Shown: piece by piece, positions 1 to 7,614 of the stretch | How the letters are laid out: each line of letters opens with the position of its first letter | How positions within the stretch are numbered: position 1 is the first letter of the stretch | Origin: Candidatus Woesearchaeota archaeon | GTDB lineage: Archaea; Nanobdellota; Nanobdellia; Woesearchaeales; JAGWAF01 | Assembly: GCA_018303205.1 (NCBI GenBank) | Contig: JAGVYP010000064.1 | Span: 1 to 46,336 of the forward strand | Length of the DNA stretch: 46,336 nt | Direction of reading: 5' to 3' | Notes under the pieces: generated by a model | Database searches by the model: none | What the model was told of the DNA's origin: nothing | Seen by the model: the letters and a program-made list of their open reading frames with translations, nothing else | Program-made: the position numbers and the translations under genes

Positions 1-46
1 GAAACCGCGATAAAATAATTTGGAACATTTTTAGAGAGTGGTTAAT

Positions 47-382
47 ATGGAAAAAGAAAAAAATTATGCTGAGAAAAATGATGAACTTAAAGAAGCAATA
101 CTCAAGATTTGTAAAGAGAGACTGACAAATAAACAAAAAAAGATTCTCTTATATATCTCACAGTTAGAGGAGAATCTTGTAATTACATCATTAGTAGAGA
201 GATTGTCCAAAGAAATGAATTGTTCTCAATCTGCTCTTTGGAATAATTTGAATCAACTTAAGAGAATTGGCATCATTGTTTCTGAAAAAGGTAAATCAGT
301 TGTTTTGAGTTCTATTGGAGAACATATTGCTCATGATTTAACATCTGAAAAGGAGGTTAAAAATGACAAAAACAATAAATGA
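47..382 (+). CDS. Winged-helix DNA-binding protein (putative regulator)
   Basis: Protein of about 111 residues starting MEKEKNYAEK. The central part (roughly residues 20-90) reads as a winged helix-turn-helix: helices over LTNKQKKILLYI and LVERLSKEMNCSQSALWNNL, a recognition helix around NQLKRIGI, then a wing-like VSEKGKSVVLSS. A GTG at 38 is in frame, but ATG 47 is the more usual start. The last 20 nt overlap the next gene, whose Shine-Dalgarno site (AGGAGG) lies inside this reading frame, so the two are probably translated together. It is the first gene of an operon with the ligase-like and amidotransferase-like genes, so it may regulate them. That role is inferred from position; the fold is judged by eye. 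Confidence 0.6.
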   Translation: MEKEKNYAEKNDELKEAILKICKERLTNKQKKILLYISQLEENLVITSLVERLSKEMNCSQSALWNNLNQLKRIGIIVSEKGKSVVLSSIGEHIAHDLTSEKEVKNDKNNK

Positions 383-1142
383 ACCTCTAACAAAAGAAAG
401 TGTTGTAGCTCTTTTAAGAAGCAAAGTAGAAAGAAAAATAGGACATAAAAGGCTTATTGGGTTAGAACCTGAAATTCCTTTAGTGTATGATGGCTCAAAT
501 GGAAATGAATTAGGTAGTGCAGTGAGTGTTGAATCGTATCAAAAATTGTTAAGAACACTTGCGCAAGAAGGAGTTTGGAGAGAACAGTATGATGATAGAA
601 GTGTAGATCAAGCTGGTAATGCTCAATTAGTGGGTTTGGTCCATAGAGAAAATGAAGGGCTTGCTGTTACTTGTGATTTTGGGGCTTGTACTTTAGAGTT
701 AAATCTCCCTCCAGAAACAACATTAGGAAAGGCAGAAGAAGGTATAAAAGATATTTTGCGAAAGATAGTTCCTGCCGCACAAGAATGCGGAATAGTTTTG
801 TTAGGTTATGGTATTCAGCCTGTAAGCTTACCCTCAAGAAGTTTGATGGCTCCTAAAAGTAGATACGCTGCATTAAGTAGACGTTTCTATACAAGAGAGC
901 ATCATGATACTTCTCCTGATGGCGATGTTTATTTTCATAGCATTAATGCAGCAGAACAAGTGCATATAGATCCATTAAATGAGCAAGAAGCTGTTAGGAT
1001 GGTCAATTTGTATAATGGTTTAGCTCCTGTATTGATTGCTCTTTTTTCTAATTCTCAAGTATGGGGAAACACGGTTGATAGAAGAAGAGAACCAAGAGAA
1101 TTATTTTGGGATAGGGTAAATTTTCTGGAAAAAAAAGTATGA
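363..1142 (+). CDS. Glutamate-cysteine ligase-like protein (GCS2 family), N-terminal part
   Basis: 259 residues matching the first two thirds of the GCS2 carboxylate-amine ligase family (GshA/EgtA/YbdK type), which joins the gamma-carboxyl of glutamate to an amine using ATP. Visible family signatures are LIGLEPEIPLV near the start, FGACTLELNLPPE in the middle, and QVHIDPLNEQEAVRMVNLYN followed by ALFSNSQVWGN and RREPRELFWDRV near the end. The start has a strong Shine-Dalgarno site (AGGAGG, 5-nt spacing). The frame ends at TGA 1140-1142 just after a run of eight A, and the rest of the fold continues in the -1 frame from 1139. The complete family is about 370-450 residues, so this is either half of a frameshifted gene or one chain of a split enzyme. 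The substrate is unknown. Confidence 0.75.
   Translation: MTKTINEPLTKESVVALLRSKVERKIGHKRLIGLEPEIPLVYDGSNGNELGSAVSVESYQKLLRTLAQEGVWREQYDDRSVDQAGNAQLVGLVHRENEGLAVTCDFGACTLELNLPPETTLGKAEEGIKDILRKIVPAAQECGIVLLGYGIQPVSLPSRSLMAPKSRYAALSRRFYTREHHDTSPDGDVYFHSINAAEQVHIDPLNEQEAVRMVNLYNGLAPVLIALFSNSQVWGNTVDRRREPRELFWDRVNFLEKKV
1129..1142 (+). other. Possible -1 frameshift site (A8 run) at the GCS2 split
   Basis: Eight consecutive A (1129-1136) precede GTATGA, where ATG 1139-1141 overlaps TGA 1140-1142. Reading in the upstream frame gives GAA AAA AAA GTA TGA. Slipping back one base on the A run gives AAA AGT ATG AGA and continues into the downstream half. The run contains the A AAA AAA type of slippery heptamer. 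Three readings fit: programmed -1 frameshifting, two coupled subunits joined by ATGA, or a homopolymer length error. Confidence 0.5.
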
Positions 1143-1708
1143 GAAAATATCTTGAAAGAGGAATTGCTCAAGGAGTAGTTCCGGGAAGCAGTGAAAATGA
1201 TACAAAAATTGATTTGTTACCTGAACCTGTAGATTTGTATGCCTTATTAGGAACAGTATGGCATGAAGCAAGGCTTACCGGTTATGGAACTGTAGAAGTG
1301 AGAAGTCCTGCAAATCAACCTCTTGACTCAATTACGAGTGTTGCAGCTTTAGTACTTGGATTGAGCATTAAGCAAGAAGAAGCTGAGAAACTTTTGGAAA
1401 AATATGGAGCATGGAAAGATAAAGGAGGACGTTATGAAGTCTTGCAACAAGCAAGATTAAGTGCTATCTGGAATGGACTGCAAGGAAATATGGGAAATGT
1501 TTCTCTATTAAGAATAGCAGATGAAATGGTGCAACTTGCAGATGATGGACTTAGGGGTATAGGCGAAGAGAGTAAACATCTTGATGCTCTAAGAAACAGA
1601 ATTAATTATGAAAAAAATCCTTCTGATATAGTTGTAGACGTGTATCAAAGAGGAGGAATAAGAGCAGTTGTTGATCATACAAAGATAAGAATGGAGAATC
1701 TGAAATAA
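1139..1708 (+). CDS. Glutamate-cysteine ligase-like protein (GCS2 family), C-terminal part
   Basis: 189 residues continuing the GCS2 fold. The stretch DLYALLGTVWHEARL, GTVEVRSPANQPLDS and AALVLGL corresponds to the C-terminal core of GCS2 enzymes (the GTVE-R...Q-L...AAL pattern), followed by a helical tail. The ATG overlaps the upstream stop as ATGA. No independent Shine-Dalgarno site is seen; the preceding bases are the A run, so expression would depend on coupling or frameshifting. Together with the upstream part the product would be about 447 residues, close to family length. Confidence 0.7.
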   Translation: MRKYLERGIAQGVVPGSSENDTKIDLLPEPVDLYALLGTVWHEARLTGYGTVEVRSPANQPLDSITSVAALVLGLSIKQEEAEKLLEKYGAWKDKGGRYEVLQQARLSAIWNGLQGNMGNVSLLRIADEMVQLADDGLRGIGEESKHLDALRNRINYEKNPSDIVVDVYQRGGIRAVVDHTKIRMENLK

Positions 1709-1709
1709 C

Positions 1710-2615
1710 ATGTGCCGTATGTCAATATTAATTGCAGTGAAAGGAAGTTTATCGCAAGGAGATGTAAGATCACAGTATAATCATGTAAGAGATATGGCTT
1801 TAGGTAACAATAGTTATCCTTTCAGATTTGGAGATCTAACTACAAATGATAAATATCCTCTTGCAGAAAAATTGCATCATGGGCATGGACATGGATATTA
1901 TCTTGGTGGAAAAGAAAATGTCGTAAAAAAAGATAAGTCACCGATCTATGAAAAACCATTAGAACAAATGATTGATCATGTACCATCAGACACAAAAATT
2001 AGTTTGGTGCATGCACGTTATGCAACACAAGGAGGATCTGACATCACAAATAATCACCCTATAGAGTTAAGTCATATTGTTGGAGCGCATAATGGAACAG
2101 TTATTGGATTAAGTAGAGGTAACAGAAGTGATTCTCATTATATTCTGGGAGTAGTTAATCAGTATATGAGCAGGCAAGGAAATGTTGATCCAAGAACATT
2201 AGAGCGAGTTTTAATCGACAATATTGTCGAACCATCATCTGCTTATGGTGGTATGAATTTGATAGTTCATCTTAAAAGAAAAGGTAAAATAATAGTTTTG
2301 TGTTCCTATGGAGAAACTGTAGTGCCAACAAGAAGAGGAAAAGAGTATTATCACATGAGAATTATGAAGAATGGAGAAAGAGTATATATTGCGTCAGAAG
2401 ATGATCATAAAAAAGTAGTGCCTCAAGGTGGAATAAAAAGAACAGAAAATCATACGATGTATATTATTGATGAAAAAACTGGAAAAATAGAAGAACATCA
2501 TTTACCTAAACTTAAAGAAGCAGTTAATAGAAAAAACAAAGAATCCAAAAAAAAAGAAAAAGGAAAAACAGGGAGACAGAAGACTTCATCTAAAAGTAAT
2601 AGAAAAGCGGCTTAA
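1710..2615 (+). CDS. Class II glutamine amidotransferase-like Ntn hydrolase (EgtC/YafJ-like)
   Basis: 301 residues beginning MCRM, so Cys2 becomes the N-terminal nucleophile after Met removal, as in Ntn-type class II glutamine amidotransferases. Other family signs are LVHARYATQGG with NNHPIEL and GAHNGTV (roughly residues 99-131), the usual glutamine-binding and oxyanion region. The last 35 or so residues are a Lys/Arg-rich low-complexity tail. The gene starts 1 nt after the ligase-like gene. In ergothioneine synthesis EgtA (GCS2) makes a gamma-glutamyl compound and EgtC (class II hydrolase) later removes the glutamyl group; the same pairing here suggests gamma-glutamyl protect/deprotect chemistry. 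That is inference, since no EgtB or EgtD is present in the window. Confidence 0.7.
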   Translation: MCRMSILIAVKGSLSQGDVRSQYNHVRDMALGNNSYPFRFGDLTTNDKYPLAEKLHHGHGHGYYLGGKENVVKKDKSPIYEKPLEQMIDHVPSDTKISLVHARYATQGGSDITNNHPIELSHIVGAHNGTVIGLSRGNRSDSHYILGVVNQYMSRQGNVDPRTLERVLIDNIVEPSSAYGGMNLIVHLKRKGKIIVLCSYGETVVPTRRGKEYYHMRIMKNGERVYIASEDDHKKVVPQGGIKRTENHTMYIIDEKTGKIEEHHLPKLKEAVNRKNKESKKKEKGKTGRQKTSSKSNRKAA

Positions 2616-2616
2616 C

Positions 2617-3810
2617 TTACAGCAAATGCCCCATTTTTTCTTTTTTGGTATCTAAATATTTTTTATTATTTTCATTAGGCACAACTGTTAAGGGAATGCG
2701 TTCTATGATTCTCAAACCATATCCTTCTAAGCCAACAACCTTTTTAGGATTATTTGTTAACAAGCGAATACTGGTTAATCCCAAATCTCTCAGTATTTGT
2801 GCACCACTCCCATAATCTCGCAAATCAGGTTTAAATCCCAATTTCTGGTTTGCTTCTACCGTATCATAGCCTTCTTCTTGTAGACGATACGCATGTATCT
2901 TATTCATAAAACCAATACCTCTTCCTTCTTGACGCATGTACAAAAGAACACCTTCTCCTTCTTCGCTAATCTTTTTCATTGCAGCTTCTAACTGTTCTCC
3001 ACAATCACACCGTTTACTATGAAAAACATCTCCGGTAACGCATTCTGAATGCACTCTTACTAATACATTATCTTTTCCTGCTACTGAACCTTTCACAAGT
3101 GCAATGTGATGCCCATTGGTAATCTTTTGATGGTACGCATGCAACTTAAATTCTCCGTAGGGTGTTGGTAATGTGATTATCTGTTTCTTCTCAACAAGTT
3201 TTTCACTCTGCATACGATGCTTCACAAGATCAGCGATCTTTACAATTTTCAACTGATGTTTTTCTGCAAAAAGAAAAAGATCCTCCTTTCTCGCCATAGT
3301 TCCGTCTTCATTCAGAATTTCACACAATACTCCTGCAGGGTATACTCCTGCGAGACGCGCAAGATCAACGGTTGCTTCAGTATGCCCTACCCTTTTGAGA
3401 ATCCCTGCTTCTTCAGCTTCTAAAGGAAAAATATGTCCTGGCCGTGCAAGGTCTTCTGATTTAGTATGGGGGTCAATTAATGCGCGTATCGTGGTTGCTC
3501 TGTCATATGCGGAAATGCCTGTCGTTGTTCCTCTTTTTGCATCTACAGAAATGGTAAACTTACATTGTGCAGATTCTGTATTAGAATCTACCATTTGTTT
3601 CAGTTTGAGTTGCTGCAGTCTTTCAGGAAGCATAGGAACACAGAGTAATCCTCTTGCATTGGTAATCATGAAATTAATTGATTCAGGAGTAACAAACTGA
3701 GCTGCCATGATCAGGTCTCCTTCATTTTCCCTATCTTCGTCATCTACTACTACTAAGAACTTACCTTTCTTGTAGTCTTCCAATGCTTCCTCAATGGTGC
3801 TGAATTGCAT
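2617..3810 (-). CDS. ribBA: Bifunctional DHBP synthase / GTP cyclohydrolase II
   Basis: 397 residues, the full length of bacterial RibBA. Residues 1-200 are 3,4-dihydroxy-2-butanone 4-phosphate synthase, which acts on ribulose 5-phosphate: [33 protein letters not shown]. Residues 205-397 are GTP cyclohydrolase II, the first step from GTP to riboflavin: the zinc ligands in [20 protein letters not shown], the RQEGRGIG loop and [12 protein letters not shown]. Archaea usually open GTP with a different cyclohydrolase (ArfA), so this fused form suggests bacterial ancestry. It ends 1 nt from the convergent amidotransferase-like gene. No other riboflavin genes and no FMN riboswitch-like leader are seen nearby. 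Confidence 0.95.
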   Translation of the reverse strand: MQFSTIEEALEDYKKGKFLVVVDDEDRENEGDLIMAAQFVTPESINFMITNARGLLCVPMLPERLQQLKLKQMVDSNTESAQCKFTISVDAKRGTTTGISAYDRATTIRALIDPHTKSEDLARPGHIFPLEAEEAGILKRVGHTEATVDLARLAGVYPAGVLCEILNEDGTMARKEDLFLFAEKHQLKIVKIADLVKHRMQSEKLVEKKQIITLPTPYGEFKLHAYHQKITNGHHIALVKGSVAGKDNVLVRVHSECVTGDVFHSKRCDCGEQLEAAMKKISEEGEGVLLYMRQEGRGIGFMNKIHAYRLQEEGYDTVEANQKLGFKPDLRDYGSGAQILRDLGLTSIRLLTNNPKKVVGLEGYGLRIIERIPLTVVPNENNKKYLDTKKEKMGHLL

Positions 3811-3867
3811 GATCCTAAGGTAAAAGGTCTGAGTTTATGAATGTTTGGGAGCATAGACCTTTGATCT

Positions 3868-4314
3868 TTAGAGTACATGTGTTTTCACAAAAAGATACAG
3901 TACTTTGGCAGGCAATATCTTCTCTTCCTCTTTTCTGAAAAGCGCTATCTCTTTCTCTGCATCATCACTGCTTCCATAAGGATTCGTGAGAATAATAACC
4001 TTATTTTTCTCTATTAATTTTTTAAGATATGCTCTCACGTCCCTATTTTTGTCATCAGATAATTCATCAAAAATAATTATCTTTTTTTCAATCATTTGAC
4101 CATAGCTTAATCTGCTCTTCCTTGGTACAAAATGAGGTTTGCTTTGATCAATAAAAGTAAGATAATAGGTGTTTTCTTCTCCAAAATATCTATGAATCAT
4201 GTCAGTTATCAAAGAAGATTTTCCACCATTATACTTGCACATGAGGACAATACTCTCATATGTCAAAAAGAGTGGTAATATCTTTCTTATCTCTTCAAGT
4301 GAGGAAACCATCAT
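3868..4314 (-). CDS. Small P-loop NTPase-like protein paired with the Fic gene
   Basis: 148 residues. VLMCKYNGGKSSLI (about residues 23-36) fits a Walker A loop ending in GGKSS, and KIIIFDELSD (about 78-87) fits a Walker B strand with a catalytic acidic residue. The region VIILTNPYGSSDD resembles a sensor-1 strand. It is shorter than a full AAA+ domain. Its ATG overlaps the upstream RHH-Fic gene stop by 4 nt, so the pair is co-translated. Function is not recognised; it could be the antitoxin or partner of the Fic protein. Confidence 0.6.
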   Translation of the reverse strand: MMVSSLEEIRKILPLFLTYESIVLMCKYNGGKSSLITDMIHRYFGEENTYYLTFIDQSKPHFVPRKSRLSYGQMIEKKIIIFDELSDDKNRDVRAYLKKLIEKNKVIILTNPYGSSDDAEKEIALFRKEEEKILPAKVLYLFVKTHVL

Positions 4315-4934
4315 CTTGCAAGTTTCTCTAATAACACTTTATTTTCTTCGACAGATAATCTTATTTCTTCATCAACATCATTTTTAGAAGTATATTCTTG
4401 GAGGTGTTGTTTTATGAATTTTTTTATTTGCTCTACTGTTTTTTGCTGTGTACTATTCTGCCAAAAAAAGAGTTCATCTTCTGTTTCTTTGTCTTTTCTT
4501 GCTTCACACTTTAATTTTTTTTTGTTTAAACGCAAAAAAGTGTCTACCGTAACAAGAAGCGTTCTTTTATTACCATCTTTAAAGGGGTGATAAGCAGCGA
4601 AATTTTTCATAAACTTTGCTAGAAAACTGATAAGGTCTATGTCTAATGATTGGTCAATAAGCGATTGTATGTTTTGTTTTAACATGTCTTTTTCATCAAG
4701 ATGAAACCTCTCTGCTATTACGTCATGAATTTGCTTTATTCTGGTTTCTGTGAAAACAAGATCTTTGAGCAAGAGAAAATCTTTGTCTGCTTTGTTTTCT
4801 TCAAGTTTTTCCTCAATAGCGGTTCTTATGAATTCAGAAACCGAAATATACTGCTGGGAAGCAGCAAGAGCTTCTTCTATCTCGGTGAAGTAGTAGGAAG
4901 GTATTTTTGTAGTTCTCCATTTGCTAAGTGTCAT
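4311..4934 (-). CDS. RHH-Fic/Doc fusion protein (toxin-like AMP/phosphotransferase)
   Basis: 207 residues. The N-terminus (about 1-46) has a ribbon-helix-helix pattern: strand TTKIPSYYF, then YISVSEFIRTAIEEKLEE. The remainder is a Fic/Doc domain with the active-site motif HPFKDGNKR at 116-124 (family HPFx[D/E]GNxR). Fic proteins move AMP or phosphate onto target proteins; Doc-type toxins modify elongation factor Tu. Fusing a DNA-binding RHH domain to the toxin would allow autoregulation without a separate repressor. A palindrome sits between the TATA box and the start. The downstream partner is the small P-loop protein. Toxin activity is inferred from the family. Confidence 0.85.
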   Translation of the reverse strand: MTLSKWRTTKIPSYYFTEIEEALAASQQYISVSEFIRTAIEEKLEENKADKDFLLLKDLVFTETRIKQIHDVIAERFHLDEKDMLKQNIQSLIDQSLDIDLISFLAKFMKNFAAYHPFKDGNKRTLLVTVDTFLRLNKKKLKCEARKDKETEDELFFWQNSTQQKTVEQIKKFIKQHLQEYTSKNDVDEEIRLSVEENKVLLEKLAR

Positions 4935-4940
4935 ATAAGT

Positions 4941-4967
4941 GTTATATATAACCCATTATATATAAAT
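4941..4967 (-). promoter_or_regulatory. Promoter with palindromic operator for the RHH-Fic operon
   Basis: On the minus strand a TATA box (TTTATATATAA, about 4957-4967) lies about 26 bp before the expected transcript start near the ATG at 4934. Between them is the perfect 12-bp palindrome GTTATATATAAC (4941-4952), well placed for repression by the fused RHH domain. Confidence 0.55.
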
Positions 4968-5004
4968 GTTTTGTTTTTTAGTACTCAATTTTGACTAATT
5001 GAAA

Positions 5005-5044
5005 TTGTCCACAAAAGAAAATATGTTTTCAGAAATGTGGACAA
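5005..5044. repeat. Inverted repeat (hairpin) between two toxin-antitoxin modules
   Basis: Perfect 9-bp arms TTGTCCACA (5005-5013) and TGTGGACAA (5036-5044), with a further GAAAA/TTTTC pairing inside. It lies 60 bp downstream of the PIN gene stop and about 40 bp upstream of the Fic promoter, so it could be a terminator-like hairpin or a second protein-binding site. Confidence 0.5.
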
Positions 5045-5104
5045 TAATCCTATGACCTAAAAGTCCTAAACATGATAATTTTTTTTTCTCTTTCCCTATT
5101 ATTT

Positions 5105-5509
5105 TCATAATGATATCAGTTCATTTGTTTTGTATATTTTCACTTTATTTTGTTTTTGAAAATGTTTATCATCCGACCAAATTGCTGCTTTTATTGCTAG
5201 AGCTGCTGCTATGAAAGGTGTATCCTTTGCATCGATATGATCCATAATTTTTTTCGCTTCCTGTATTTTTGTAGAAATAAGATTGTCATCAAGAATAATC
5301 ATTTTATCATATATCTTTTCTGTAATTAAAGAAAAAGTTTGCTCATCAATGCCTGCTTTTTTGCAGAGTTCTTCTTTATATTTTTTAATCTCTTGTTCTG
5401 TAATTTTTATCGTAAAGAGTTCAGCATCAAGATGAGTTAATAATTTCCTTGTAACTGAATCCTTTATCAAAGCAGCGATGATAATATTACTATCAACAAC
5501 AAGTTTCAT
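5105..5509 (-). CDS. PIN-domain ribonuclease toxin (VapC-like)
   Basis: 134 residues with a PIN fold: Asp6 in MKLVVDSNIII, acidic residues around 38-40 (TEQEIKKY), Asp96 in AKDTPFIAAAL and Asp113/114 in WSDDKHF. These are the Mg-binding residues of PIN endoribonucleases. It begins in a 4-nt overlap with the upstream RHH gene, the normal antitoxin-then-toxin order. The target RNA is unknown. Confidence 0.8.
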   Translation of the reverse strand: MKLVVDSNIIIAALIKDSVTRKLLTHLDAELFTIKITEQEIKKYKEELCKKAGIDEQTFSLITEKIYDKMIILDDNLISTKIQEAKKIMDHIDAKDTPFIAAALAIKAAIWSDDKHFQKQNKVKIYKTNELISL

Positions 5510-5724
5510 CTGAATCGTTTTGCGACTTCAGCTTTGATCTGATGACCAATACGATCAGCGTCTTTTTGAGTAAGAATACTCTTTTGAAGAGCTTTATCCA
5601 TCCAATGCAATTCATTTACTTTCTTTTCAAAGGCTTGTCTTGCAATGTCACTCCATTTGATTTCTGAATGTACTGACATTTCTTTATGTAATACTTCAGG
5701 AATTGATAAAGTCATATTGGTCAT
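5506..5724 (-). CDS. RHH-type antitoxin (VapB-like)
   Basis: 72 residues. The N-terminus, TNMTLSIPEVLHKEMSVHSEIKWSDIA in outline, has the strand-helix-helix layout of RHH antitoxins: NMTLSIPEVL, then SDIARQAFEKKV. The C-terminus is the expected toxin-neutralising tail. A GGTG Shine-Dalgarno site stands before ATG 5724; an in-frame ATG at 5715 is possible. A perfect 16-bp palindrome beside the promoter is a likely operator. Confidence 0.7.
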   Translation of the reverse strand: MTNMTLSIPEVLHKEMSVHSEIKWSDIARQAFEKKVNELHWMDKALQKSILTQKDADRIGHQIKAEVAKRFR

Positions 5725-5746
5725 AGTTTCACCTTACTATTTGTAT

Positions 5747-5772
5747 TATGTGTTAACACATATTTAAAGCTT
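5747..5772 (-). promoter_or_regulatory. Promoter and palindromic operator of the RHH-PIN module
   Basis: The perfect palindrome TATGTGTTAACACATA (5747-5762) abuts a TATA-like GCTTTAAATA (about 5761-5770 on the minus strand). The start codon is at 5724, with a GGTG site between. The layout is typical for autorepression by the RHH antitoxin. Confidence 0.6.
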
Positions 5773-5893
5773 TCGGTACGACGAAATTAAAGGGACATGT
5801 TCTATCCTGCCTGAATCAGTTTATCCTTGTCTACCTTTAAATCAGAAAACAATAATCTTCATTGGAATTTTAAGCTTTTTTTTTTAAAAAAAA

Positions 5894-5933
5894 CAAAGGA
5901 AGGGTAAAGAAAAGTTACCACCCCCTCCCTTTG
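5894..5933. other. Strong hairpin, function unknown
   Basis: Arms CAAAGGAAGGG (5894-5904) and CCCTCCCTTTG (5923-5933) pair at 10 of 11 positions; an alternative inner pairing is GGTAA/TTACC. It is flanked by T and A runs. Apart from this hairpin and the RNA element beginning at 6038, the 5773-6037 stretch holds only A/T-rich DNA with no open frame I can support. Confidence 0.4.
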
Positions 5934-6037
5934 CCAAAAAACGCGGTGAAAATCGGAATGTATGTGATTTGTATATTTCTTATCTTTTTTCAATGTTATT
6001 TCTTTTTTCTATTATTTTTCTCTTTTTTTCTTATTTC

Positions 6038-6155
6038 GGTCACCATCTTCTCGCATAGTCCCTTACATTTTTAAGGTCCTGCTTCCCCGGATGGGGCAAC
6101 CCCCAGCGACGGACACCCTGTATATGTTAATATGCTCGACCTGAGGATGGTGACC
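6038..6155 (-). ncRNA. Structured RNA element, copy 1 (3' of TFB)
   Basis: Read on the minus strand it begins 44 nt after the TFB stop. P1 is GGTCACCATC/GATGGTGACC. A conserved internal loop follows (CTCAGGTC on one side, GAAG on the other), then P2 GCATA/TATGC, P3 GTCC/GGAC, a GTC/A internal loop, P4 GCT/AGC, and a tip with GGGG, CCCC and GGGG segments that can pair two ways. The copy at 30256-30378 keeps the loops and changes the stems by compensating base pairs. It could be a 3' UTR element or a separate RNA; the strand is inferred from its constant position after minus-strand genes. I do not recognise the family. Confidence 0.65.
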
Positions 6156-6198
6156 TTTTCCAAGGTGATGACCCCGTGATGAATTTTTTTATCGTAAC

Positions 6199-7119
6199 TT
6201 ACTTCTTCTTCTTTTTTGTTTTTCTAATTTCTTTTTCTAAACTTAATTCATCAAGCAATTCTTTGTACCTGTTTCTGATTGTAACTTCTGTTACTCCTGC
6301 AACATCTGCAACTTCTCGCTGTGTTCTTTTTTCTCCATGAATGAGAGCACTCACATACAAAGATGCTGCTGCAATTCCTGTAGGGCCTCTTCCAGACGTT
6401 AATTCTGCCTTCTGAGCCTTTTCTAAGATTTCAACTGCCTTGCTTTGCGTTTCTGCACTCAACTTTAATGAAGATGCGAACCTTGCAATATAATCTGCAG
6501 GATTACTTGGCAAAATAGAAATGCCTAACTCCCGTGTAATAAAACGATAAGTTCTTCCAATTTCCTTTTTTTCAATACCAGAAGCTTCGCTTAACTCATC
6601 AAGTGTTCTCGGAACCTCATGTCTTCTGCAAGATGCGTATAATGCTCCTGCAACAACGCTTTCCATACTTCTCCCCCTCACTAATCCCCGTTGTACTGCA
6701 AGGGTATAGATTCTTGCAGCTTCTTCTTCAACAGACTTAGGTAATTTCAGATAAGAAGAAACCCTTTTGAGTTCTGCTAAAGCTAACTTTAAGTTACGCT
6801 CGATAGCAGTACTAATCCTGTATTGCCATTTTCGTAACCTGAAAAATTTATTCCTATCCTTTGCTCCAAAGGAATACAAATCTGCCTTTTGGCCAACTTC
6901 TGTTCCCAAACCTTGATCATATTGGGTATAAGTCATCGGAGCTCCTGTACGACCTTTTTTCTCCCCTGTTTCAGAATCGAACTCTCCCCATTCTTGATCA
7001 AACTCAACCATCTTGTCTTCAATGACAAGACCACAATCTTTACAGATCACTTCTCCCTTTTCTCTGTTTAAGAACAAGTTGATGCCAGCACATTCAGGAC
7101 ATTTCTTAACATAATGCAT
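6199..7119 (-). CDS. tfb: Transcription initiation factor B (TFB/TFIIB)
   Basis: 306 residues, the normal length. A zinc ribbon at residues 7-29 (CPEC...CKDC) is followed by the B-reader region (DQEWGEFDSE, GAPMTYTQYDQGLGTE) and two cyclin-like repeats (about 115-205 and 210-300; AARIYTLAVQRGLVRGRSMESVVAGALYA and the second repeat with GRGPTGIAAASLYVSAL). It binds the TATA-TBP complex and recruits RNA polymerase. The start has a G-rich Shine-Dalgarno (GGGGGG) and a TATA box CTTTAAATAG at about 7183-7192. No intein is seen. A structured RNA element follows the stop. Confidence 0.97.
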   Translation of the reverse strand: MHYVKKCPECAGINLFLNREKGEVICKDCGLVIEDKMVEFDQEWGEFDSETGEKKGRTGAPMTYTQYDQGLGTEVGQKADLYSFGAKDRNKFFRLRKWQYRISTAIERNLKLALAELKRVSSYLKLPKSVEEEAARIYTLAVQRGLVRGRSMESVVAGALYASCRRHEVPRTLDELSEASGIEKKEIGRTYRFITRELGISILPSNPADYIARFASSLKLSAETQSKAVEILEKAQKAELTSGRGPTGIAAASLYVSALIHGEKRTQREVADVAGVTEVTIRNRYKELLDELSLEKEIRKTKKKKK

Positions 7120-7327
7120 GATTTCCCCCCACAGTACTTACGCATTACACCCCCAGCGTAATAACATCCAGGATCTTCTCATCTATTTAAAGCTTTCGCT
7201 TTTTTCATTTTTTGTTTATAAATGCTTCGCAAGATATATAAGCAAAACTCAGAAATTTTGCGAAGCCTGTGTAGTGATAAATGAAAGATACTTTACTCCA
7301 GGGAGGGAAAGAAATGAGAAAAGTGTG

Positions 7328-7441
7328 CGCCGGCGCGGGGAATTTCAAACCACGATAAAAACCGAAAGCTTTTTGAACCCCGATATCCCAAAGGATACGT
7401 AGGTTTCACGTACGCGGTCTACCAGGCTGACCATCGCCGGC
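7328..7441 (-). tRNA. tRNA-Phe(GAA)-like, with T-loop intron and long variable arm
   Basis: The acceptor stem GCCGGCG/CGCCGGC closes the gene, with G73 at 7328. The D-arm GGTCAGCCTGGTAGACC resembles archaeal tRNA-Phe. The anticodon loop GTGAAAC gives GAA after U33. A 30-nt intron (7342-7371) splits the T-loop: exon 1 ends TTCAAA, exon 2 starts T and restores TTCAAAT within stem CGGGG/CCCCG. The bulge-helix-bulge uses TTCA/TGAA as the 4-bp central helix with 3-nt bulges. Two oddities are C31 opposite C39, and a 15-nt variable arm with a TATCC/GGGATA hairpin as in class II tRNAs. It might contain a second very short intron, be chimeric, or be decaying. Confidence 0.75.
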
Positions 7442-7614
7442 GCGTATCCTTTTTCATACTCTTCCTATTCAAATTTCTTTTCTAGTGAAAACCAAAAATA
7501 TTCTCCATCTTCTGAAATTTTTTCGAAATAAAAGCAAAAAAGAACGAAAAACCGAAAAAATAACGAATGTTCTACCACACATTTTATAAACAAAACACCT
7601 CTTTTTCTTTTCAT

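Noticed and set aside
6038-6155. C/D box RNA, because CTGA is followed by GATGGTGA on the plus strand
   Set aside because: The second copy lacks a C-like box (GATGGCAATCC), so these bases are part of the covarying stem.
7328-7441. Circularly permuted tRNA
   Set aside because: I first read GGATACG...CGTATCC as an acceptor stem; the full fold on the minus strand, in normal order with a T-loop intron, explains the sequence better.
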